In this document: positions 17,997-26,029 of the stretch, in pieces | Layout: each line of letters opens with the position of its first letter | Position numbering within the stretch: position 1 is the first letter of the stretch | Notes under the pieces: model-generated | What the model was told of the DNA's origin: nothing | The model's input: only the letters and a program-made list of their open reading frames with translations | Database searches by the model: none | Made by a program: the position numbers and the translations under genes | Source: CBDBJL01 sp965206365 | GTDB taxonomy: Bacteria > Pseudomonadota > Alphaproteobacteria > JABAAW01 > JAHZMA01 | Reading direction: 5' to 3' | Length of the DNA stretch: 64,000 nt | NCBI GenBank assembly: GCA_965206365.1 | Contig: CBDBJL010000018.1 | Coordinates: 62,001 to 126,000 of the forward strand

Positions 17997-18215
17997 TTAT
18001 TTGAATCGATAGGTTAAACGACCTTTGCTTAGGTCGTAAGGTGTCATTTCTACTGTAACCCGATCTCCACTTAAAACTCGAATTCTATTTTTCCGCATTC
18101 TGCCCGAAGTATGTGCCAAAACCTCATGCTCATTGTCAAGAATCACCCGAAACATCGCATTGGGCAAAACCTCCTTAACAATACCATTAAACTGCATTAA
18201 TTCTTCTTTGGGCAA
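17997..18215 (-). CDS. infA: Translation initiation factor IF-1
   Basis: IF-1 binds the ribosomal A site with IF-2 and IF-3 during initiation. The 72-residue product has the OB-fold sequence of the family (FRVILDNEHEVLAHTSGRMR, then GDRVTVEMTPYDLSKGRL). I chose a TTG start at 18215: AAGGAG lies six bases upstream and the resulting N-terminus MPKEELMQF matches other IF-1 proteins. An upstream open stretch to 18299 and a downstream ATG (MQFNG) do not fit the family or the ribosome site. It leads the leftward cluster and is divergent from rpsU. Confidence 0.94.
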   Translation of the reverse strand: MPKEELMQFNGIVKEVLPNAMFRVILDNEHEVLAHTSGRMRKNRIRVLSGDRVTVEMTPYDLSKGRLTYRFK

Positions 18216-18595
18216 ATTTCTCTCCTTAAAAATTATTAGAAAATACCAAGCAATAACGCAAAAGACACGAAAAGATACCACTGAAAGATCCACTTGCAAG
18301 CGTTAATTTTTAACCTATAATAAGGAAATTACACCAATAAGACTATAATAACAAGCTTTATAGCAAATTCCACTAAAATCCATTCTAAAAAATCAAAAAA
18401 TCATTTCTTTTTGGGAAAAGAAAAATGAATATATTTTTTTACTGTTTTTTATCTTTGAATGCTGTATAAGCGTGCTTAATAACAACATTTAAACATATGT
18501 TTTTTTAGAGTAATTTTTAAGGTTTCATTAATAATTTTGGTTAAATTTTTTTAGTGGTATCGGCTAATTTTGTCAGTAGAAGGGAATATTCTCAG
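18216..18595. other. Divergent infA/rpsU intergenic region
   Basis: AT-rich non-coding DNA between two translation genes, presumably with both promoters. The palindrome AAACATATGTTT lies at 18491-18502, followed by T6. Around 18395-18427 there is an A-rich hairpin-like motif (CTTTTTGGGAAAAG flanked by A-runs) that is repeated, with four mismatches in the 20-base core, before uvrA at 38711-38743. No coding sequence is seen. Confidence 0.4.
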
Positions 18596-18799
18596 GTGCA
18601 AGTTGTTGTAAGAGACAATAATGTTGAACAGGCGAGTCGTGTTCTGAAGAAAAAAATGCAACGCGAAGGTGTTTTTCGAGAAATGAAATTGCGTCGTTTC
18701 TTTGAAAAACCTTCTGAACGTAAGGCCAGAGAAAAATCAGAAGCTGCGCGTCGTTATCGGAAGACTATGCGCAAAAGAATGGAGCGAGATGGTTATTAG
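18596..18799 (+). CDS. rpsU: 30S ribosomal protein S21
   Basis: S21 joins the small subunit late and helps initiation. The 67-residue protein is very basic and matches alphaproteobacterial S21: QVVVRDNNVEQASRVLKKKM at the start, then MQREGVFREMKLRRFFEKP, and an arginine/lysine-rich tail. I chose GTG at 18596 because it yields the normal N-terminus (MQVVVRDNN); AGAAGGG lies about 11 bases before. An open frame runs further upstream to 18554 but has no family resemblance there. It lies 182 bases before soxB with no recognised gene between. Confidence 0.93.
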   Translation: MQVVVRDNNVEQASRVLKKKMQREGVFREMKLRRFFEKPSERKAREKSEAARRYRKTMRKRMERDGY

Positions 18800-18981
18800 A
18801 ACCAGAAATGTCGGATTTCATTAGTTTTTTGGCGCAATTGTTTATTGCTTAAATTTTGAAAATATGCTACCGATAAATTCTCATAACAATAAATAATGAG
18901 TTTGGTTATTGCCTTATTTTTCCATATTACAAAGCGTCATTAGATTTTATAACAATGTTTTTGAAGCTATCAGGGGGGTAA

Positions 18982-20229
18982 ATGTCGCGTTATTCGGTTT
19001 TTTCAATTGCACGTAATGCACGTACATATCACCAAAATTGGCAACGCATGTGGCGGGCGCCTAATCCAAAAAAATATTATGATGTTGTTATTGTTGGCGG
19101 AGGCGGGCATGGTTTGGCAACAGCTTACTATCTTGCACGCTTACATGGTATTACCAACGTTGCTGTTCTTGAAAAAGGTTGGTTAGGGGGCGGCAATACA
19201 GGGCGTAATACCACAATTATTCGTTCTAATTATTTGTATGATGAATCCGCAGCAATTTATGATTTATCCGTTCGGCTCTACGAGAAATTATCACAAGATT
19301 TCAACTATAATATTATGTTTTCGCAACGCCATGTGATTATGGCAGCATTATCGATTCATGATATGCAAGAACAACAGCGTCGTTGTAGTGCAATTCGTGG
19401 CAATGGCATTGATTCTGAAATGCTTAGCGTTGCGCAGATGAAAAAATATTTGCCTCACCTAAAAACTGATGGTCGCTTTCCTGTATTTAGTGGTCTTTTA
19501 CAGAAACGTGGGGGCTCAGCGCGTCATGATGCTGTAGCTTGGGGCTTTGCGCGCGGGGCAGATGAATGTGGCGTAGATATTATTCAAAATTGCGAGGTTA
19601 CAGGTTTTAACATTGAAAAAGGTGTGGTGAAAGCTGTGGAAACGACTTTAGGTACAATTGGTGTTGATAAGGTGGGTGTGGTAACTGCAGGGCATTGTTC
19701 GGTGTTGGCTGATCTTGCGGGGTTTCGTTTGCCTATTGAATCTTTTCCTTTGCAGGCCTTTGTCTCCGAGCCGATTAAGCCTATTTTCAATCATGTTTTT
19801 ATGTGCGGTGGCGGTGCCCATGGTTATATGAGTCAATCGGATAAGGGTGAACTTGTGGTTGGTGCGGGAACAGATATTTACACCTCATATTCGCAACGAG
19901 GTGGTTTTGATGTTATTGAAGAAACGGTTGCTGCGTTGCAGGAATTATTTCCGTTTATTTCACGTCTGCGAATGTTACGTCAGTGGGGTGGAGTTGTCGA
20001 TGTAACTTATGATCGAAGCCCAATTATTTCTAAAACTCCGATTACAAATATGTATTTTAATTGTGGCTGGGGAACAGGGGGTTTTAAGGCAACTCCGGGT
20101 TCTGGGCATGCTTTTGCTGCCTCGCTTGCCTATGGTGAAATGAATTCTGTTGCTGCACCTTTTGGTATGGACCGTTTCCATAGTGGTGCCTTAGTAGATG
20201 AAGGTGCTGCTGCTGCTGTGGCCCATTAA
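18982..20229 (+). CDS. soxB: Sarcosine oxidase beta subunit
   Basis: SoxB is the catalytic flavin subunit of the heterotetrameric enzyme that oxidises sarcosine to glycine and passes the methyl group to tetrahydrofolate. The 415-residue protein has a dinucleotide-binding start VVIVGGGGHGLATAYY (35-50) and the block GGSARHDAVAWGFARG (near 176-191); the His of this block is the covalent FMN attachment site in the family. A strong ribosome site (AGGGGGG, five bases before ATG) is present. It opens the operon soxB-soxD-soxA-soxG, with fhs behind. Confidence 0.95.
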   Translation: MSRYSVFSIARNARTYHQNWQRMWRAPNPKKYYDVVIVGGGGHGLATAYYLARLHGITNVAVLEKGWLGGGNTGRNTTIIRSNYLYDESAAIYDLSVRLYEKLSQDFNYNIMFSQRHVIMAALSIHDMQEQQRRCSAIRGNGIDSEMLSVAQMKKYLPHLKTDGRFPVFSGLLQKRGGSARHDAVAWGFARGADECGVDIIQNCEVTGFNIEKGVVKAVETTLGTIGVDKVGVVTAGHCSVLADLAGFRLPIESFPLQAFVSEPIKPIFNHVFMCGGGAHGYMSQSDKGELVVGAGTDIYTSYSQRGGFDVIEETVAALQELFPFISRLRMLRQWGGVVDVTYDRSPIISKTPITNMYFNCGWGTGGFKATPGSGHAFAASLAYGEMNSVAAPFGMDRFHSGALVDEGAAAAVAH

Positions 20230-20246
20230 CGCAAAGGGAAGAAAAA

Positions 20247-20537
20247 ATGCTTGAGATACTTTGTCCCTATTGTGGGATTCGCGACCAAAATGAATTTTCC
20301 CATCACGGTGAAGGTCATATTGTACGCCCAAAAAATCCTGAGACTTTATCAGATGCTGAATGGGGAAATTATGTGTTTTTTCGAAGCAACATCAAAGGCA
20401 ATCATAGTGAGCTATGGCTACATCGCCATGGTTGTCGCAAAATTTTCAATGTGTTACGCAATACCGTAAGTGACGATATTATCGCATCTTACAAAATTGG
20501 CGCAAAACTACCAGCTCAACCTCAAAAAAGGAATTAA
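20247..20537 (+). CDS. soxD: Sarcosine oxidase delta subunit
   Basis: This 96-residue zinc-binding structural subunit is needed to assemble the oxidase tetramer. The expected zinc ligands are present: C6 and C9 (LCPYCG), H59 and C63 (LHRHGCRK). The C-terminal half has the family pattern HGCRKIFNVLRNTVSDDI. It begins 17 bases after soxB and ends two bases before the soxA start, so all are co-translated. Nothing is missing or unusual. SoxD proteins of other alphaproteobacteria have the same size. Confidence 0.93.
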   Translation: MLEILCPYCGIRDQNEFSHHGEGHIVRPKNPETLSDAEWGNYVFFRSNIKGNHSELWLHRHGCRKIFNVLRNTVSDDIIASYKIGAKLPAQPQKRN

Positions 20538-20539
20538 AA

Positions 20540-23500
20540 TTGAAAAATCGTCTTGCCCAAGGTGGGCTTGTTGATCGCAGTCAGTTAATTAATTTTACCT
20601 ATGATGGTAAAGAGTTTCAGGGTTTTTCTGGGGATACGCTGGCTTCAGCATTGTTAGCGAATCAGGTGCATTTGGTTAATCGTTCATTTAAGTATCATCG
20701 CCCTCGAGGAATTTTTACCGCAGGTGCAGAAGAACCAAACGCTTTGGTTCAGTTAGAAAAAGGGGCTTATACCACCCCAAATAGTGTGGCGACCACGCAA
20801 ACACTCTACAAGGATTTATCAGCGCGGAGTCAAAATTGTTTCCCCAATGTAAACCATGATTTTGGTGCCATTAATTCATTTTTTTCTCACCTTTTGCCTT
20901 CAGGTTTTTATTATAAAACCTTTATGTGGCCTGCTTTTGCGTGGCGATATTATGAATATTTTATTCGCAAAATGGCCGGGCTTGGAATTGCTTCATCCCA
21001 ACCTGATCCTGATCGCTACGAGAGTCAGCATGACCATCCTGATTTGGTGATTGTTGGTGGCGGTATTGCGGGTTTGATGGCAGCGCATCTTGCAGCGCAG
21101 ACCCAAGCTCGCATTGTTCTCATCGAACAAGATTGTGAATTTGGTGGCTCATTAATTGGCAGTCAAATTCAGATTGATGGCGAACTTGTAGATATGTGGT
21201 GTCGTAATATTTTAGCGGATTTGAAAACGAAACCGAATGTTAAAATTTTAACACGTACCGTTTTATTTGGTTACTATAACCATAATTATCTCACCGCATC
21301 TCAGCGTTTAACGCATCATCTGCCACCCAAAATGGCACGGCAGCAAAATTTGTTACGTGAAAGATTATGGCATTTTCGGGCTCGCCATGTGATCTTAGCA
21401 ACTGGTGCTATCGAACGCCCCATGGTTTATGCGAATAATGATTTGCCCGGCACAATGTTGGCGAGTGCGGTCGGTACTTATATTCGGCGATTTGCTGTTT
21501 TGCCAGGGAAAAATATCGTATTTGCCACCAATAATGATTTCACTTATCGCGATGTTATTATTGCCCACCAAGCGGGTGCAAAAGTTACCCTTTGTGATAT
21601 TCGCGATCTTACGAATAATGAAGTTGCTGCTGAAGCGCGACAAGCGGGAATTTTAATTTATGATCGAACCGCGCTTATTGAGGCAGTTGGAAAAAAATCT
21701 GTAGAAGGGGCTTATTTGGTTTCTATTAATTCAGATCTCACTCAATTCACCAGCAAGCCTTTTTTGTTGCCAGCTGATTTAATTGGGATCTCTGGGGGGT
21801 ATACGCCTTGTGTTCATTTGCATTCGCAAGCGCGTGGAACCTTGAAATATAGTGAGCTAACGGGGGCTTTTGTGCCTGATCTATCTGTACAAAAACATAG
21901 TTCGATAGGATCCGCAAATGGAACTTATCGTATTAGCGAAACCCTAGAAGAAGCGTATCAGGTTACAAGCAAAATTCTCAAAGAGTTAAAATTTAAAGTG
22001 AAGATCAAAACGGTACCCAAAGCGGAAGAATTAAAGTTATCTTTGCCACTAAATTTCAGTGAAATGCCCCATAAAACACCGCATATGATTAAAGCTTTCA
22101 TTGATTTTCAAAATGATTCCACCGCCAATGATGTTCGTTTGGCAATGCGTGAAGGTATGATCTCGGTAGAGCATGTGAAACGCTACACCACAACAGGCAT
22201 GGCAACGGATCAAGGAAAAACCTCTAATATCAATGCGTTATCCATTATTGCAAAACAACAAAATAAAAAAATGGCTGAAATTGGTTACACGACGTATCGT
22301 CAACCCTATATCCCTGTTACTTTTGGGGCAATTGCCGGGGCACATCGCAATGAATTATTTATGCCGGAACGGGTAACGCCTATTCACCCAGCTCATTTAG
22401 CACTAAAAGCCAAATTTGAACCTGTGGGTGATTGGATGCGTGCTTGGTACTATCCCAAAAAATCTAAGGAATCTTTACGAAAATCTTTAAAACGTGAATG
22501 TTTGGCAGTGCGTAAATCTGTTGGAATGTTTGATGCCTCTACCCTAGGTAAGATTGATATTCAAGGTGAGGATAGTGCTTGGCTATTAGACATGCTTTAC
22601 ACGAATGCTTGGGAAAAATTGGCTATCGGACGTTGTCGTTATGGTATTATGCTCAATGAGCATGGCATGATCATTGATGATGGTGTAACCACAAGGTTGG
22701 GCGAACATCATTATCATATGACCACCACCACAGGTGGGGCGGCTCGAATCATGGATTGGATTGAATTATGGCTGCAAACTGAGTGGCCCGAGAAAAAAGT
22801 TTATGCAAATTCGGTAACAGAACAATGGGGAGTTGTTGCGATTGCTGGGCCGTACGCACGTGATGTGATGGCAAAATTAACAGAAACTTCAATGAGTGAT
22901 CAAGATTTCCCTTTTATGTCGGTGAAAAATGCGGTCGTTGCTGGGATTAATGCTAGAATTTATCGCATTACTTTTTCTGGTGAATTATGTTTTGAAATCA
23001 ATGTTCCCGCTCGTTACGCTTTGGCATTATGGCAAGCGATTCAAGAAGCTGGAAAGGAATTTAAAATTGTTCCCTATGGCACCGAAACTATGCATGTGCT
23101 TCGTGCCGAGAAGGGTTTTATCATTGTTGGGCAAGATACAGACGGTTCCTGTACCCCGGCGGATATGAATATGGATTGGATTGTTTCCAAGAAAAAAGTA
23201 GATTTTATTGGCAAACGTTCGTTGGCCCGTTCGGATACGAAACGCCAAGATCGGAAACAATTGGTTGGTTTGGTAACTTCACCGAAGAGTTTTGTAATTC
23301 CTGAAGGTTCTCAAATTACACAAACGCCGGTAAAAAAACCTCCCTACCCTATGATTGGTCATGTTAGCTCTAGCTATTATAGCCCGATTCTGCGCCAGGG
23401 TATCGCTTTGGCATTAATAAAAAATGGTTTGCAACGCAAGGGAGAAAAGGTTTATATTCCGTTGTTGAATGGCAGAATAATCTCTGCGCAAATTACAGAT

Positions 23501-23542
23501 TCAGTTTTTTATGATAAGGAAGGAAAAAATGCTCGCCTTTAA
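20540..23542 (+). CDS. soxA: Sarcosine oxidase alpha subunit
   Basis: SoxA (1000 residues) binds NAD and tetrahydrofolate; it receives the methylene group produced by SoxB. The N-terminal 100 residues resemble the 2Fe-2S-type domain of hydrogen cyanide synthase-like subunits (VNRSFKYHRPRGIFTAGAEE). The dinucleotide loop LVIVGGGIAGLMAAHLAA is near 169-186, and a glycine-cleavage T-protein-like tetrahydrofolate domain fills about 620-990. A TTG start at 20540 is favoured by AAAGGAA upstream and by the two-base spacing from soxD. The 3' end overlaps soxG by 14 bases, so the two are coupled. Confidence 0.94.
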   Translation: MKNRLAQGGLVDRSQLINFTYDGKEFQGFSGDTLASALLANQVHLVNRSFKYHRPRGIFTAGAEEPNALVQLEKGAYTTPNSVATTQTLYKDLSARSQNCFPNVNHDFGAINSFFSHLLPSGFYYKTFMWPAFAWRYYEYFIRKMAGLGIASSQPDPDRYESQHDHPDLVIVGGGIAGLMAAHLAAQTQARIVLIEQDCEFGGSLIGSQIQIDGELVDMWCRNILADLKTKPNVKILTRTVLFGYYNHNYLTASQRLTHHLPPKMARQQNLLRERLWHFRARHVILATGAIERPMVYANNDLPGTMLASAVGTYIRRFAVLPGKNIVFATNNDFTYRDVIIAHQAGAKVTLCDIRDLTNNEVAAEARQAGILIYDRTALIEAVGKKSVEGAYLVSINSDLTQFTSKPFLLPADLIGISGGYTPCVHLHSQARGTLKYSELTGAFVPDLSVQKHSSIGSANGTYRISETLEEAYQVTSKILKELKFKVKIKTVPKAEELKLSLPLNFSEMPHKTPHMIKAFIDFQNDSTANDVRLAMREGMISVEHVKRYTTTGMATDQGKTSNINALSIIAKQQNKKMAEIGYTTYRQPYIPVTFGAIAGAHRNELFMPERVTPIHPAHLALKAKFEPVGDWMRAWYYPKKSKESLRKSLKRECLAVRKSVGMFDASTLGKIDIQGEDSAWLLDMLYTNAWEKLAIGRCRYGIMLNEHGMIIDDGVTTRLGEHHYHMTTTTGGAARIMDWIELWLQTEWPEKKVYANSVTEQWGVVAIAGPYARDVMAKLTETSMSDQDFPFMSVKNAVVAGINARIYRITFSGELCFEINVPARYALALWQAIQEAGKEFKIVPYGTETMHVLRAEKGFIIVGQDTDGSCTPADMNMDWIVSKKKVDFIGKRSLARSDTKRQDRKQLVGLVTSPKSFVIPEGSQITQTPVKKPPYPMIGHVSSSYYSPILRQGIALALIKNGLQRKGEKVYIPLLNGRIISAQITDSVFYDKEGKNARL

Positions 23543-24122
23543 TCCTGAAATTATGCAACCCGTTTGCCATCTTCCGGCATTTGAATCAGACAATTTAAAA
23601 ATGCGAGAACTTGATTTTATTTATAAATTACTGATTCGTGGTCATAAAAAGGCTCCTGAATTTCAACAGGCGGTGCAAACAGCATTGGGTATGGCTTTGC
23701 CAGAGAATAGCCGAAATCCGGTAACGGTAGAAGAGAATATATTATTTGAAATGACTCCTGATGAATGGTTGTTGCGCTTGCCCTCGCAAAGTGAATTACA
23801 ATCACGGCAACAAGCTCTGATTCAAGCTCTAAGCGGGCAACATACAGCACTTGTTGAGGTTTCAGATTATTATACAATTTTTCGTATCGAAGGCGAGCAA
23901 TTGCCAATTTTATTGCAAAAAAATTCTAGCTTTGATTTCCATGAAACGAAATTTTTGCCCGGGCAAGCCATTACCACACGCTATTCTCATTGCACCATTC
24001 ACGTGCATGCCCTTACTCACCAATCTTTCGATATTCAAATACGCGGGTCTCATGCTTCATATTTATGGGCGATGCTAATGAATTCAGCGTTGGGAGCAAA
24101 AATTACCCTCGAAAAATTTTAA
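23529..24122 (+). CDS. soxG: Sarcosine oxidase gamma subunit
   Basis: This 197-residue subunit completes the sarcosine oxidase tetramer and resembles a T-protein fragment. It has the segment EMTPDEWLLRLPSQSEL and the C-terminal block RYSHCTIHVHALTHQSFDIQI typical of SoxG. I chose ATG at 23529 because AAGGAAGG lies just upstream; the longer open frame from 23511 would begin inside the ribosome site. It overlaps the end of soxA by 14 bases and precedes fhs by 31 bases. SoxG is the least conserved subunit, but its position makes the call safe. Confidence 0.9.
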   Translation: MLAFNPEIMQPVCHLPAFESDNLKMRELDFIYKLLIRGHKKAPEFQQAVQTALGMALPENSRNPVTVEENILFEMTPDEWLLRLPSQSELQSRQQALIQALSGQHTALVEVSDYYTIFRIEGEQLPILLQKNSSFDFHETKFLPGQAITTRYSHCTIHVHALTHQSFDIQIRGSHASYLWAMLMNSALGAKITLEKF

Positions 24123-24153
24123 CTATATTTATAAAGAGTAGGATACTATAAAA

Positions 24154-25830
24154 ATGGCAAAATCAGATATTGAAATTGCACGTGAGGCAACCTTAAAACC
24201 AATTATTGAAATTGGGAATGATTTGGGAATTCCGACATCGGCACTGATGCCATACGGTCATGATAAGGCGAAAATCACCCTGGATTATATTGATAATTTG
24301 CCCAAGAAAAAAGATAGCAAACTGATTTTGGTAACGGCAATCTCACCAACTCCGGCAGGTGAAGGCAAAACCACTACAAGTGTTGGCTTAGGTGATGGTC
24401 TTAACCGTATTGGGAAAAAAACGATTACGTGCTTGCGTGAACCTTCATTGGGTCCATGTTTTGGCGTTAAAGGTGGTGCTGCCGGAGGCGGTTATGCACA
24501 AGTGGTTCCGATGGAGGATATTAACTTACATTTCACGGGTGATTTTCATGCCATTGGCACGGCCCATAATTTGTTAAGTGCACTTGTGGATAATCATGTT
24601 TATTGGGGCAACAAACATGATTTAGATCTAAGGCGTGTGGCATGGCGACGTGTTGTTGATATGAATGATCGGGCTTTGCGTCAAATTGTTAGCTCGCTTG
24701 GAGGGGTTTCCAATGGTTTCCCACGTGAAACGGGTTATGATATAACGGTTGCTTCTGAAGTTATGGCAATTTTTTGTCTTTCACAATCCTTAAAAGATTT
24801 GGAAAATCGTTTAGGCAATATCATTATCGGGCAAACTCGGAAGCGCGAATGGATTAATGCTGAACAAATACAAGCCAACAAAGCGATGACTGTGATCCTC
24901 AAAGATGCCCTTATGCCTAATTTGGTGCAAACCTTAGAGCATAATCCGGCTTTTATTCATGGGGGTCCTTTTGCCAATATTGCCCATGGCTGTAATAGTG
25001 TTATGGCAACCCAAACCGCACTGAAAATGGCTGATTATGTGGTAACAGAAGCTGGGTTTGGTGCAGATCTGGGGGCTGAAAAATTCTTTGACATTAAATG
25101 TCGTAAAGTGGGGCTTAAACCGAATGCTGTGGTATTGGTCGCCACCATTCGCGCACTGAAAATGCATGGTGGTGTTGATAAAAAACAATTGCGAGGTGAA
25201 AATGTTGCGGCAGTTGAACGGGGAACGGCAAACTTAAAACGCCATATTGAGAATTTGAAAAAATTTGGTGTACCGGTTGTTGTTGCTGTTAATCATTTTG
25301 TGAATGATACCTTAAATGAATTTGCAGTTGTAAAAAATTGTTGTCAAGAGCTGGGCATTGATGTGGTGAAAGCAACCCATTGGAGTAATGGGGGAGCTGG
25401 TACGGAAGAATTGGCCGAAACTGTTGTCGCTACTATTGAAAAAGCTGAAGATAGTCAATTCTCGCCACTTTATAAGGATGAAGTTTCCTTATGGAACAAA
25501 ATTACGACTGTTGCGCAAGAGATTTACCGAGCTTCTGATATTACTGCTGATAGTCAAATTCGCAATCAAATTGCGCAATATCAGGAAACTGGTTTTGGCA
25601 ATTATCCTATTTGTATCGCGAAAACACAATATAGTTTTTCTACTGATCCTAGTTTGATCGGAGCTCCAGAGGGGCATAGTATTAATGTTCGTGAAGTGCG
25701 TTTGGCGGCGGGTGCAGAATTTATGGTTGCGGTTTGTGGCGAAATTATGACCATGCCGGGCTTGCCAAGCGTTCCCGCAGCTGAAAAAATCATGTTAGAT
25801 GCAGAAGGGCTTGTGCAGGGTTTGTTTTAA
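24154..25830 (+). CDS. fhs: Formate-tetrahydrofolate ligase
   Basis: Fhs joins formate to tetrahydrofolate using ATP, or runs in reverse to make ATP and formate. The 558-residue protein has the phosphate loop TPAGEGKTTTSVGLG (66-80), the family block REPSLGPCFGVKGGAAGGGYAQ (split by my reading near 96-117), and VNHFVNDTLNEF (near 384). It follows soxG by 31 bases with GAGTAGG upstream, so it is probably in the same operon. This lets the cell channel the methylene group from sarcosine, once oxidised, to formate or other one-carbon uses. No folD, purU or glyA is nearby. Confidence 0.95.
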   Translation: MAKSDIEIAREATLKPIIEIGNDLGIPTSALMPYGHDKAKITLDYIDNLPKKKDSKLILVTAISPTPAGEGKTTTSVGLGDGLNRIGKKTITCLREPSLGPCFGVKGGAAGGGYAQVVPMEDINLHFTGDFHAIGTAHNLLSALVDNHVYWGNKHDLDLRRVAWRRVVDMNDRALRQIVSSLGGVSNGFPRETGYDITVASEVMAIFCLSQSLKDLENRLGNIIIGQTRKREWINAEQIQANKAMTVILKDALMPNLVQTLEHNPAFIHGGPFANIAHGCNSVMATQTALKMADYVVTEAGFGADLGAEKFFDIKCRKVGLKPNAVVLVATIRALKMHGGVDKKQLRGENVAAVERGTANLKRHIENLKKFGVPVVVAVNHFVNDTLNEFAVVKNCCQELGIDVVKATHWSNGGAGTEELAETVVATIEKAEDSQFSPLYKDEVSLWNKITTVAQEIYRASDITADSQIRNQIAQYQETGFGNYPICIAKTQYSFSTDPSLIGAPEGHSINVREVRLAAGAEFMVAVCGEIMTMPGLPSVPAAEKIMLDAEGLVQGLF

Positions 25831-25949
25831 GCTTTGCAAAATTTTATGGGCTAAGATTTATGGATACAAGGCACTATTGTTGCAATGAACATAGTGCTTT
25901 CATGCTAGCATTGTTTCATATTTATCATTGATTAACTTACGATCAATTC

Positions 25950-25992
25950 AAAGGCGCGTTTTTAAAACACGCCTTTCTCTCTCTTTTTTTTC
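25950..25992 (+). terminator. Intrinsic terminator after soxBDAG-fhs
   Basis: The stem AAAGGCG (25950-25956) with CGCCTTT (25970-25976) can extend inward with GTTTT and AAAAC. It is followed by CTCTCTCTC and nine T. It ends the fhs transcript 120 bases downstream of the stop. Because the following chemoreceptor gene is convergent, the stem may also stop that transcript, though its T-run on that side is only three long. Confidence 0.75.
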
Positions 25993-26029
25993 AAAAAATT
26001 TTTTATTTGCAAAAATCCATCAAAGGGAT

